A DNA stretch of 64,000 nt, from the NCBI GenBank assembly GCA_012031265.1, contig JAAUTY010000002.1:1-64000 (forward strand), in the 5' to 3' direction. The translations under genes were made by a program, and so were the position numbers. This document shows, in pieces, positions 53,198-60,778 of this stretch (position 1 is the stretch's first letter; every line of letters starts with the position of its first letter). The DNA comes from Spirulinaceae cyanobacterium SM2_1_0 (GTDB lineage: Bacteria > Cyanobacteriota > Cyanobacteriia > Cyanobacteriales > Spirulinaceae). The notes under the pieces were generated by a model. The model did not search any database and was not told where the DNA came from. It saw only the letters and a list, made by a program, of their open reading frames with translations.

Positions 53198-53952
53198 CCG
53201 GCTCCGGCAATTCCTGGCATCAGGACAACCGACATTGACAGTGACGAGAGCTGGCACTGCAAAAGATCTTAAAAAGTATTAACAAGCCTATCGCTTTATC
53301 ACAAAAACAGTAGCAATTATTCGAGATCACATCACCATCACACGAGCTATTTTTAGAAAACTCAGCCTACTGTTGTGGAAAATGGTTGGCGATCCATTCA
53401 GTTCATTGAATGAAGTAATGCGACAGAGATTGTGCAGTCATTGCCATTCCGGCATGAGCTGACTCGCAAGGTAAGATTTGCCAGAGTAGCGGATTATTTG
53501 ATCGGCCGCCAAACCTTGACTGGTCTTGAGTCGCAGTAGCTCACCCAGCACCACTTTTAGTGTTGTTTTGGGTTGTTCCCAGCTCCTTATTTGGAGGTTG
53601 GAATTTACATTTGTTTACGCTGATTAATTAAGATTAAATAAGCTAATCAGTCTCAGTAGAAATTACGATGACGAATGAGGCGATCGCGCTAAATTTAACT
53701 GTCAAAAAGGTCTAAAGTTCGTGTTAAGCTTAATCTCAAGTAAAAACGACTGTTAACCATTCAGTTTGGCTGAAGTTATCTTCACCCAAATACTGACGAT
53801 TTGTTGCGGATTTCGGGCGGAGCGCGTGAGTCACTGGACTGCGCCGGCACGGTGTTCGCCGACCTGTCAGTGCCCCCGCGCGGATGGTTGACCCCCGTCA
53901 CCAGAACAGCTTTTTCTAGACGCCCCAATTGATCCGAGGAGGAATCAACGAC
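53198..53952. promoter_or_regulatory. Long leader/promoter region of the RuBisCO operon (755 bases)
   Basis: No gene is found here, in particular no ccmO. The part 53600-53760 is strongly AT-rich, unlike its surroundings, and includes ATTAATTA (53623-53630) and the palindrome TTAAGCTTAA (53724-53733), suitable for a LysR regulator such as RbcR. A HIP1-like GGCGATCGCG lies at about 53680. The RuBisCO ribosome site GAGGAGG lies at about 53936, 10 bases before the ATG. Site assignments are by eye. Confidence 0.45.
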
Positions 53953-55371
53953 ATGGTACAAGCGAAATCATCATCCGGGTTTCAGGCTGGTGTTAAGGAC
54001 TACCGCCTGACCTATTACATGCCGGACTACACGCCCAAGGATACTGACTTGCTGGCGTGCTTCCGGGTGACCCCTCAGCCCGGCGTGCCCCCCGAAGAAG
54101 CGGGTGCAGCCGTTGCCGCGGAATCCTCAACCGGCACCTGGACAACCGTGTGGACAGACGGCTTGACCGATCTCGACCGGTACAAAGGTCGCTGCTACGA
54201 CATCGAAGCCGTGACCGGCGAAGACAACCAGTACTTCATGTTCGTCGCCTACCCCCTCGACCTGTTCGAGGAAGGCTCGGTGACCAATATGCTGACCTCA
54301 ATCGTCGGCAACGTCTTTGGCTTCAAAGCGCTGCGTGCTCTGCGTCTGGAAGACCTCCGGATTCCGGTCGCCTACATGAAAACCTTCCAAGGCCCGCCCC
54401 ACGGCATCACCGTGGAGCGCGACAAGCTGAACAAGTACGGTCGCCCACTCCTAGGCTGCACGATTAAGCCGAAGCTGGGTCTCTCAGCGAAGAACTACGG
54501 TCGTGCTGTTTATGAATGCCTGCGCGGCGGTCTGGACTTCACCAAGGACGACGAGAATATCAACTCGCAGCCGTTCATGCGCTGGCGCGATCGCTTCCTC
54601 TTTGTCCAAGAAGCCATCGAAAAATCTCAGGCCGAGACCAATGAAATCAAAGGTCACTACCTGAACGTCACCGCGCCGACTTGCGAGCAGATGATGCAAC
54701 GCGCCGAGTTCGCCAAAGAAATCGGCACGCCAATCATTATGCATGACTTCCTCACCGGTGGCTTCACCGCCAACACCACCTTGGCGAAGTACTGCCGCGA
54801 TAATGGTCTGTTGCTGCATATTCACCGCGCCATGCACGCCGTCATCGACCGCCAGAAGAATCACGGCATGCACTTCCGCGTTCTCGCCAAGTGCCTGCGG
54901 ATGTCCGGCGGCGACCACCTCCACTCCGGTACGGTCGTGGGCAAGCTGGAGGGCGATCGCGCGGTCACCCTTGGCTTCGTTGACCTCATGCGCGAAGACT
55001 ACATCGAAGAAGATCGCTCACGCGGCATCTTCTTCACCCAAGACTGGGCTTCGATCCCCGGTGTCTTCCCGGTCGCGTCCGGCGGTATCCACGTCTGGCA
55101 TATGCCAGCGCTGGTGGAAATCTTCGGCGACGACTCCTGCTTGCAATTTGGTGGCGGCACGCTGGGTCACCCCTGGGGCAATGCTCCGGGTGCAACGGCC
55201 AACCGCGTTGCCCTGGAAGCTTGCGTCCAGGCCCGCAACGAGGGCCGCAGCCTAGCTCGCGAAGGCAACGACGTGATCCGCGAAGCTTGCCGCTGGAGTC
55301 CCGAGCTGAAGGCCGCTTGCGAACTCTGGAAGGAGATCAAGTTTGAGTTTGAAACGATGGATACACTCTAG
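53953..55371 (+). CDS. rbcL: RuBisCO large subunit (form IB)
   Basis: A 472-residue catalytic subunit of ribulose-1,5-bisphosphate carboxylase. The carbamylated Lys lies in [17 protein letters not shown], the catalytic Lys in [11 protein letters not shown], loop 6 is [12 protein letters not shown], and the metal ligands Asp and Glu follow the carbamylated Lys. All active-site residues seem present. It is first in rbcL-rbcX-rbcS and acts in the carboxysome lumen. ATG 53953 is preceded by GAGGAGGAA. Confidence 0.97.
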   Translation: MVQAKSSSGFQAGVKDYRLTYYMPDYTPKDTDLLACFRVTPQPGVPPEEAGAAVAAESSTGTWTTVWTDGLTDLDRYKGRCYDIEAVTGEDNQYFMFVAYPLDLFEEGSVTNMLTSIVGNVFGFKALRALRLEDLRIPVAYMKTFQGPPHGITVERDKLNKYGRPLLGCTIKPKLGLSAKNYGRAVYECLRGGLDFTKDDENINSQPFMRWRDRFLFVQEAIEKSQAETNEIKGHYLNVTAPTCEQMMQRAEFAKEIGTPIIMHDFLTGGFTANTTLAKYCRDNGLLLHIHRAMHAVIDRQKNHGMHFRVLAKCLRMSGGDHLHSGTVVGKLEGDRAVTLGFVDLMREDYIEEDRSRGIFFTQDWASIPGVFPVASGGIHVWHMPALVEIFGDDSCLQFGGGTLGHPWGNAPGATANRVALEACVQARNEGRSLAREGNDVIREACRWSPELKAACELWKEIKFEFETMDTL

Positions 55372-55446
55372 ACCATCGCCGGGTGCTAGAGGTATAGAGG
55401 ATAACCTCCTCAGCCGCCTAGCACCCCTACTCGACCCCCAGCGCGC

Positions 55447-55863
55447 ATGTATCCCAAAAAAGTTGCTCGCGATACGGCTCGGATGTTGCAGAGCTACCTG
55501 ACTTACCAAGCGATCTTGGTGATCGTCAACCAGCTCGGCGAAACGAACCCGGGTCAAGCGATCTGGCTAAGGCAATACTCCGCCAGCCACAAGCTGGAAG
55601 ATAGCGAAGCCTATCTCGATGGCTTGATGGCGGAACACAAAGAACTGGTGCTCCGGATTTTGACCGTCCGCGAAAGTCTGGCGGAGTCCGTGCTTGACCT
55701 GCTCCCGGAGATCACCCGCGCTGGCATCCAGAACGCCAATGTTGAGCGGCGGCGGCAAGTGCTCGAACGCTTGACCCAGACCGCGACCCCGGCGTCAGTT
55801 GAATTACCGGTTGAAGCCGAAGCCGATGAGGGCGATCGCGAAGAAACGCCCCCCGATGCCTAA
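55447..55863 (+). CDS. rbcX: RuBisCO assembly chaperone RbcX
   Basis: A 138-residue dimeric chaperone that clamps the RbcL C-terminus during assembly of the L8 core. The helical N-terminal region [19 protein letters not shown] and [18 protein letters not shown] are typical, as is the fixed place between rbcL and rbcS. The C-terminal tail is acidic. The RbcL motif that RbcX binds (EIKFEFET) is present in the upstream gene. Confidence 0.95.
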   Translation: MYPKKVARDTARMLQSYLTYQAILVIVNQLGETNPGQAIWLRQYSASHKLEDSEAYLDGLMAEHKELVLRILTVRESLAESVLDLLPEITRAGIQNANVERRRQVLERLTQTATPASVELPVEAEADEGDREETPPDA

Positions 55864-55901
55864 ATTCCCGCTTACCCCATTCAGAAGGATCACCCGTCAC
55901 C

Positions 55902-56237
55902 ATGAAAACACTGCCCAAAGAGCGCCGCTACGAAACCCTCTCCTATCTGCCGCCGCTGACCGACCAGCAGATCGCCAAGCAGATCCAGTACATGATCGAC
56001 CAGGGCTACATCCCGGCCGTGGAATTTGAGGAAAATCCCCAGCCGAGCGACCACCACTGGACGATGTGGAAGCTGCCTCTGTTTGATGCTCAGTCGCCGC
56101 AAGATGTGCTTAACGAAGTGCGCGAGTGCCGCCAGGAGTATTCCAACTCCTATATCCGCGTCGTCGGCTTCGACAATATCAAGCAATGCCAGACGGTCAG
56201 CTTCATTGTCTACAAGCCGGGGATGAACCGCTACTAA
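55902..56237 (+). CDS. rbcS: RuBisCO small subunit
   Basis: A 111-residue small subunit: [20 protein letters not shown] at the N-terminus, the conserved [12 protein letters not shown], and [23 protein letters not shown] with VSFIVYKP. It completes the L8S8 enzyme. In cyanobacteria SSLD repeats of CcmM bind the holoenzyme between subunits, and the four repeats in this window resemble RbcS. An intrinsic terminator follows at 56276. Confidence 0.96.
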   Translation: MKTLPKERRYETLSYLPPLTDQQIAKQIQYMIDQGYIPAVEFEENPQPSDHHWTMWKLPLFDAQSPQDVLNEVRECRQEYSNSYIRVVGFDNIKQCQTVSFIVYKPGMNRY

Positions 56238-56275
56238 GTGCTTGGTCTGGTTGTTACCCTAGCCTCACGGTTGCA

Positions 56276-56304
56276 GGGACGCGATAGGATCGCGTCCCTT
56301 CTTT
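56276..56304 (+). terminator. Intrinsic terminator of rbcLXS
   Basis: GGGACGCGAT (56276-56285) and ATCGCGTCCC (56289-56298) form a perfect 10-base-pair stem with a three-base loop, followed by TTCTTTAAT. It lies 38 bases past the rbcS stop. Confidence 0.8.
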
Positions 56305-56386
56305 AATGAAAATAGAGACTGTCCGGAGTAGGCGATCGCCCCTGAGTAACGAGAGAATAGTCTAGCCAGGAGTGAGGTAAACTCTC

Positions 56387-57031
56387 ATGAATCCGAATCT
56401 CGTTGCCTTGAGTTTGACCGCGATCGCCCTACTGAGCAGCCTACCCGCCCAGGCTTTCGAGCCAGCGGACTTGGCCAGGTTGCAAGAAACGAAGCAGTGC
56501 CAAAACTGCGATCTCGCCGGGGCTGACCTGAGTGGTCTCGACCTGAGCCGGGCTGAGCTACGATTTGCTGACCTCAGTGGTGCCAACCTACGCGGCACAA
56601 ATCTACGGCAAGCGGCGCTGCGTGGTGCTGATTTGACCCAAGCCGATCTGCGCGAGGCGGATCTGACGCAGGTGAGTTTTCGCAGCGCTGACCTGACGGA
56701 TGCTGACCTCAGCGGTGCCGTGTTAACGAATGTTGACCTCAGCACCAGCGTCTTGGATGGAGCCAACTTTACCAACGCTGACTTGACCCGGGCGATCTTC
56801 ATGACAGCGCGATCGCTCGTCGGCACCAATTTCAGCCAAGCGCTTCTACAGCGCACCAATCTTGCCGGTCTCGACCTACGTGAGGCGATCTTTGACGGCA
56901 CCCAGTTCAGCGAAACTAACTTGACGCTCTCGAACTTGGAGGGCATTGTATTGCGTGACACGAGTTTGGACAGTACGTTTACCTGTGGCGCAACGCTGCC
57001 GGACGGGACTCGCGCCCCCAACTGCCCGTAA
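56387..57031 (+). CDS. Secreted pentapeptide-repeat protein
   Basis: A 214-residue exported protein. A signal peptide (residues 1-23, cleavage near AQA|FEP) and a short CQNC motif (KQCQNCDLAGADLS) are followed by about 27 pentapeptide units of A(D/N)LxG type, for example ADLSGANLRGTNLRQAALRG, quoted in part. It ends with a two-Cys tail (TCGATL...NCP). The CxxC just before the repeats is common in this group. Likely periplasmic or lumenal; role unknown. It starts about 150 bases after rbcS but past the terminator. Confidence 0.75.
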   Translation: MNPNLVALSLTAIALLSSLPAQAFEPADLARLQETKQCQNCDLAGADLSGLDLSRAELRFADLSGANLRGTNLRQAALRGADLTQADLREADLTQVSFRSADLTDADLSGAVLTNVDLSTSVLDGANFTNADLTRAIFMTARSLVGTNFSQALLQRTNLAGLDLREAIFDGTQFSETNLTLSNLEGIVLRDTSLDSTFTCGATLPDGTRAPNCP

Positions 57032-57064
57032 GCAGCGACCTGAGCGTGGCGGGCTGCGGCAACT

Positions 57065-57080
57065 GTTACAGTTCTTGACA
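57065..57080 (+). promoter_or_regulatory. HLR1-like RpaB site upstream of psaD
   Basis: GTTACAGTTCTTGACA fits the HLR1 consensus (G/T)TTACA(T/A)(T/A)NN(G/T)TTACA at 14 of 16 positions. It lies 64 bases before the psaD start codon, about where RpaB sites lie in photosystem I promoters of other cyanobacteria. RpaB binds under low light to activate these genes and leaves under high light; the kinase NblS is encoded at 5.3-7.3 kb. Confidence 0.55.
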
Positions 57081-57143
57081 AAACAACAATCGGGTCAAGC
57101 CACAGTGATAGCATTCCGAAAACACGGTTTTTGAGAGACAGCT

Positions 57144-57572
57144 ATGGTAGAACCTATTTCTGGGAACCCCCCGAAGTTTGGCGGCAGCACCGGTGGCTTG
57201 CTGACCAAGGCGGATGTTGAAGAGAAATACGCGATCACTTGGACGAGCAGCAAAGAGCAAGTCTTTGAGATGCCGACCGGTGGCGCGGCGATCATGAACG
57301 AGGGCGAAAATCTCCTCTACCTCGCACGCAAAGAGCAGTGCCTGGCGCTCGGGACGCAACTTCGCACCAAGTTCAAGCCGAAGATTGAAGATTACAAAAT
57401 CTATCGAATTTATCCCAACGGCGAAACCCAGTACCTCCACCCGGCGGATGGCGTCTTCCCCGAGAAAGTCAACGAGGGTCGCCCTTATGTTGGCAAGATT
57501 GATCGCAACATTGGTAGCAATCCGGAACCGGCTACGGTCAAGTTCTCCGGCAAGGAACCCTACGAGGTCTAG
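57144..57572 (+). CDS. psaD: Photosystem I subunit II (PsaD)
   Basis: A 142-residue stromal/cytoplasmic photosystem I subunit that docks ferredoxin and fixes PsaC. Recognised by [57 protein letters not shown], and [20 protein letters not shown]. Length and sequence are normal. A promoter region with an HLR1-like site lies upstream. A 16-base perfect palindrome (GGGCGTGATCACGCCC, 57619-57634) downstream may stop transcription. Confidence 0.96.
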   Translation: MVEPISGNPPKFGGSTGGLLTKADVEEKYAITWTSSKEQVFEMPTGGAAIMNEGENLLYLARKEQCLALGTQLRTKFKPKIEDYKIYRIYPNGETQYLHPADGVFPEKVNEGRPYVGKIDRNIGSNPEPATVKFSGKEPYEV

Positions 57573-57816
57573 ACCGGTTCTAACCTCCGGGATTGGCAGG
57601 CGGCGTTGGGCGGCAAAAGGGCGTGATCACGCCCGGCCTGTTGCGTCAAATGGCTGCCTCTGGCTCAAAACGTTGGTGTCGTACTGGTTCCGGCTTGCTA
57701 CTACACTGACTCCCAATTTGTGACAATCTGGATTGAGCGATGATCGCGCTAAGCTGACCGAAGCTGGGCGCGATTGTCGGTTTTATGCTCTCGAGTTTTC
57801 GCCATCGCTTGCATCT

Positions 57817-58509
57817 ATGACTGCCTTGCCGCCGATTCGCGATCGCAGCCTGTTGCGTCAGGCCCTGACCCACCGCTCCTACGCCCACGAACGCCCCAGT
57901 GAGGGCGCAGACAATGAACGCCTCGAGTTTTTGGGCGATGCCGTGTTGGGGTTCGTGGTCGGCGAATTTTTGTTTGACCGCTATCCCTACCTGAGCGAGG
58001 CGCAACTGACCCGCTTGCGATCATTGCTAGTGGACGAGCGGCAACTGGCGAATTTTGCCCGCCAAATCGGCGTTGGCGAGCAGATGCTCCTAGGCCGGGG
58101 CGCTGAGCAAGATCGCGGTCGTAACAACCCAGCCCTGCTCAGCGATACTTTCGAGGCGCTGATCGGAGCTTACTTCCGTGAGGCCGGGATCCATGCCGCC
58201 CGCGAATACCTGCATCCACTGATCGCCGTCACCGTAGAGCGACTCGTCCCCACCCTCACCCGGACAGGTACTGGGCCGCTGCTCGACCCCAAGAGCCGCC
58301 TGCAACAATGGGCGCTGGCTCAATACCAACAAGTCCCACAGTACTTTCTAGTCAGCGAGTCCGGCCCCGACCACGCCAAGCAGTTTGCCATCGGCGTGAA
58401 AATCAATGAAAAAGTACTCGGTATCGGCCGCGCCCACCGCAAACAAGAGGCAGAAAAAATCGCCGCCGAGTCAGCACTAAAGCACCTGGGGATGGCACTG
58501 GTTTACTGA
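57817..58509 (+). CDS. rnc: Ribonuclease III
   Basis: A 230-residue double-strand RNA endonuclease. Catalytic domain: TNERLEFLGDAVLG-like segment DNERLEFLGDAVLGFVVGEF with the Asp/Glu metal ligands, and LLSDTFEALIGAYF with the second Glu. A dsRNA-binding domain ends it (DPKSRLQQWALAQ, VLGIGRAHRKQEAEKIAAESAL). The ATG at 57817 is taken by family; the frame is open to 57733. Cyanobacteria often carry two or three rnc paralogues; which one this is cannot be said. Confidence 0.9.
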   Translation: MTALPPIRDRSLLRQALTHRSYAHERPSEGADNERLEFLGDAVLGFVVGEFLFDRYPYLSEAQLTRLRSLLVDERQLANFARQIGVGEQMLLGRGAEQDRGRNNPALLSDTFEALIGAYFREAGIHAAREYLHPLIAVTVERLVPTLTRTGTGPLLDPKSRLQQWALAQYQQVPQYFLVSESGPDHAKQFAIGVKINEKVLGIGRAHRKQEAEKIAAESALKHLGMALVY

Positions 58510-58585
58510 AGGGTGATTGTGTAGAGTGGTGGCGTGGTATTGGGTGTGGCTGCTGAAATGTCCCTGCGACGAGAAGGTCTTTTCG

Positions 58586-58704
58586 GGGAGCATCCCAGTT
58601 TAGCAACCCTACGTTTCTACGGGACAGGCTCCGCCAACACCCTAAGTCTCTCTCCCAATCTGGGAGAGAGACTTCTAGCTCCTCTTCGCCCAGCTTGGGA
58701 GAAG
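58586..58704. repeat. Dispersed 119-base repeat, copy B
   Basis: Same length and order as 38681-38799, including GGGAGCATCCCAGTTT, GGCTCCGCCAACAC and ACTTCTAGCTCC. The centre forms a perfect hairpin, CTCTCTCCCA...TGGGAGAGAG. Like copy A, it lies between two convergent genes (rnc and the PAAR gene), about 75 bases after rnc. It resembles small hairpin-type repeats of cyanobacteria. Confidence 0.75.
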
Positions 58705-58800
58705 GGATTGGAAGAGAGCGTGCCGGGTCAATGCCAATTGGTGGTGGCGGTTACAGATACGGGTTTGTCGAAGGCTGAGCTTTGGTGGTCGCATGATCGC

Positions 58801-59208
58801 CTAACCGCCTGCAAACACCGTCGCGGTGCCGGTGGTCTGAATCTTACCGATCGGCTGGTCACTGGGATCATTGCAGGTTTTGCAAATGTCGCCCGCCCGC
58901 GCCAAGGGCTGACCATTCACCCGCACCGTGCGGCTGCCTGCGAGCACGGTTCCCTGGTTGCTGGGCGTTTTGCGGAAGCGCGAGGCAGGCGACAGTACCG
59001 AATGGCGGGGTGTATTGATGCCCACGCTGCCAACGACAGCCGCTGGCTTGCCTTGTATAAATACGGTCGTGCTCAGCGACTGCTGGAGCGGCCCGCTAAA
59101 ATTATGCGTCTGCTGGCGCACGACTTCACCTGCACCAGACGCCACCATCACCTCATGTGTATCTTTGGCGATGATGCGATCGCCCTGCTTCGCGGCAGCT
59201 TGTCTCAT
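58801..59208 (-). CDS. PAAR-domain spike-tip protein
   Basis: A 135-residue PAAR-repeat protein. PAAR proteins form the sharp cone at the tip of the spike in contractile systems (T6SS, Afp10/Pvc10 in extracellular CIS). Visible features: AAAKQGDRIIAKDTHEVMV at the start, TTVFIQGKPAAVVGSVG, GTVLAGSRTVRVNGQPLARA and GDICKTCNDPSD with the metal-binding Cys/His/Asp pattern. No other CIS gene adjoins it; it lies about 24 kb from the CIS operon and in reverse orientation, so it is most likely its separated tip. A T6SS is not expected in cyanobacteria. Confidence 0.8.
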   Translation of the reverse strand: MRQAAAKQGDRIIAKDTHEVMVASGAGEVVRQQTHNFSGPLQQSLSTTVFIQGKPAAVVGSVGINTPRHSVLSPASRFRKTPSNQGTVLAGSRTVRVNGQPLARAGDICKTCNDPSDQPIGKIQTTGTATVFAGG

Positions 59209-59229
59209 TGGCTTGACGTTCCAGTAACC

Positions 59230-59355
59230 TCACCTTTCATTCAAGCGCAGATCCCCCCCGGCTGGCGGCTCGACTTTTGGCGACTCTAAGCTGACAATAG
59301 CAGCCGCGAAGTTTGCGGTTGGCACTGGCACTGGCGGGAGCGGGGCGGCTACGGA
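59230..59355 (-). pseudogene. C-terminal protein remnant before the PAAR gene
   Basis: The minus-strand frame directly before PAAR (gap of 21 bases) reads a Pro/Val linker followed by NFAAAIVSLESPKVEPPAGG and a short end, then stops at 59230. An in-frame TGA at 59356-59358 and no good start codon mark it as a piece. It could be the 3' end of a gene whose front part was lost when the Uma2 cassette arrived. The family cannot be told. Confidence 0.3.
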
Positions 59356-59419
59356 TCACATGGACTGCGGCCGGGATAGCGCCAGGTTCACACCCGACTG
59401 AACCGAGACGCTCTAAAGT

Positions 59420-59983
59420 TCAGACCTGCAACCAGCCGAATAGCTCGCCGACTGTGAGGCGAAAATCGCGGGCAAACTCGGGGACGGGCAGACCAGCGGC
59501 TGGCTCGTCGCAGATGGTTGTCGCCTGCTCCGGCTGATAGATGAGCACAGTTCGCTCCGCCGGGTCAATGAGCCAGCCGAGCTGCGTGCCATTTTGTAAG
59601 CAGTGGAGGATATTTTTGGTGACGCGGGTTTGGCTCTGGTCAGGCGAGAGGATTTCGATCGTCCAGTCGGGGGCGATCGCAAACACATTTGCCACCCCAC
59701 CATTCTCCCGACGCGGAATCCGCTCACGCCGAAACACGGCAACATCGGGAACGAGCGACCGACCGCCAAATGTGCAGCGTAGCTCAGGAACCGCGCGGGC
59801 AATCTGCTGGGGTCGGAGCGCCGCATTGATATTGGTGGTCAAATCAGCTTGCAAGAAGCTGTGTTCTCCCTGGGGCATCGGCTTCTGAATAATCGCTCCG
59901 TCGATGTATTCGCTCGCCGGTTCGGTCTCGGGCAAGGCGAGAAATTCCGCCAGCGTCAGGGGTTTGGTCGGTGTTTGTACCAT
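59420..59983 (-). CDS. Uma2 family protein, tandem copy 1
   Basis: A 187-residue Uma2/DUF820 putative nuclease. Core motifs are SEYIDGAIIQKPMPQGEHS, LVPDVAVFRRER (metal-binding Asp), DWTIEILSPDQSQTRV with Glu and KNILHCLQNGTQLGWLIDP. It is the second gene in transcription order, 95 bases after copy 2. The DNA is identical to copy 2 over 59420-59785, and again over most of 59859-59983. Only the segment for residues about 42-66 differs strongly. Confidence 0.85.
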   Translation of the reverse strand: MVQTPTKPLTLAEFLALPETEPASEYIDGAIIQKPMPQGEHSFLQADLTTNINAALRPQQIARAVPELRCTFGGRSLVPDVAVFRRERIPRRENGGVANVFAIAPDWTIEILSPDQSQTRVTKNILHCLQNGTQLGWLIDPAERTVLIYQPEQATTICDEPAAGLPVPEFARDFRLTVGELFGWLQV

Positions 59984-60078
59984 GATTCAAGACTCCCACA
60001 CAGACTCGGATTGCGCCGCTGCTCCCATTCTAGACTTGAGCATCGTTCCTGCCCGTAGAGCACATTTCAGGTAGCCAC

Positions 60079-60642
60079 TCAGACCTGCAACCAGCCGAAT
60101 AGCTCGCCGACTGTGAGGCGAAAATCGCGGGCAAACTCGGGGACGGGCAGACCAGCGGCTGGCTCGTCGCAGATGGTTGTCGCCTGCTCCGGCTGATAGA
60201 TGAGCACAGTTCGCTCCGCCGGGTCAATGAGCCAGCCGAGCTGCGTGCCATTTTGTAAGCAGTGGAGGATATTTTTGGTGACGCGGGTTTGGCTCTGGTC
60301 AGGCGAGAGGATTTCGATCGTCCAGTCGGGGGCGATCGCAAACACATTTGCCACCCCACCATTCTCCCGACGCGGAATCCGCTCACGCCGAAACACGGCA
60401 ACATCGGGAACGAGCGACCGACCGCCAAATGTGCAGCGTAGCTCGGTAAAGGCTCTGCCGATGCGTTCAGCTTTTAGAATCTGGTTGGTCGCGGATGCTA
60501 ACTCTGTTTGGATGAGGCTGTGTTCTCCCTGGGGCATCGGCTTTTGGACGATCGCTCCGTCGATGTATTCGCTCGCCGGTTCGGTCTCGGGCAAGGCGAG
60601 AAATTCCGCCAGCGTCAGGGGTTTGGTCGGTGTTTGTACCAT
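60079..60642 (-). CDS. Uma2 family protein, tandem copy 2
   Basis: A 187-residue paralogue of the preceding gene, offset by exactly 659 bases. The C-terminal 122 residues match perfectly, and so do almost all of the first 40; the stretch between (SLIQTELASATNQILKAERI) is diverged from copy 1 (SFLQADLTTNINAALRPQQI). Such mosaicism suggests a tandem duplication followed by gene conversion, or two old paralogues partly homogenised. Function as in the Uma2 family, unknown. Confidence 0.85.
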   Translation of the reverse strand: MVQTPTKPLTLAEFLALPETEPASEYIDGAIVQKPMPQGEHSLIQTELASATNQILKAERIGRAFTELRCTFGGRSLVPDVAVFRRERIPRRENGGVANVFAIAPDWTIEILSPDQSQTRVTKNILHCLQNGTQLGWLIDPAERTVLIYQPEQATTICDEPAAGLPVPEFARDFRLTVGELFGWLQV

Positions 60643-60778
60643 GATGATTCTGAGTCTGCCTTGGCTCCCATTCTAGAGCGCTGGTACAGAACCCGGTTTC
60701 TCATCTGAGCAGCACGAAATCTCAGAAATCTGGCTTTCTGCCTTCTAAATTCTGCCTTCTGAATGCCGCATCACAGCG

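Noticed and set aside
53198-53952. A hidden ccmO or other shell gene between ccmN and rbcL
   Set aside because: No frame with BMC motifs is found on either strand; only regulatory-type sequence is seen.
58534-59289. Plus-strand open frame of 251 codons over the repeat and PAAR gene
   Set aside because: It merely crosses the dispersed repeat and reads antisense to the PAAR gene, with no conserved features.
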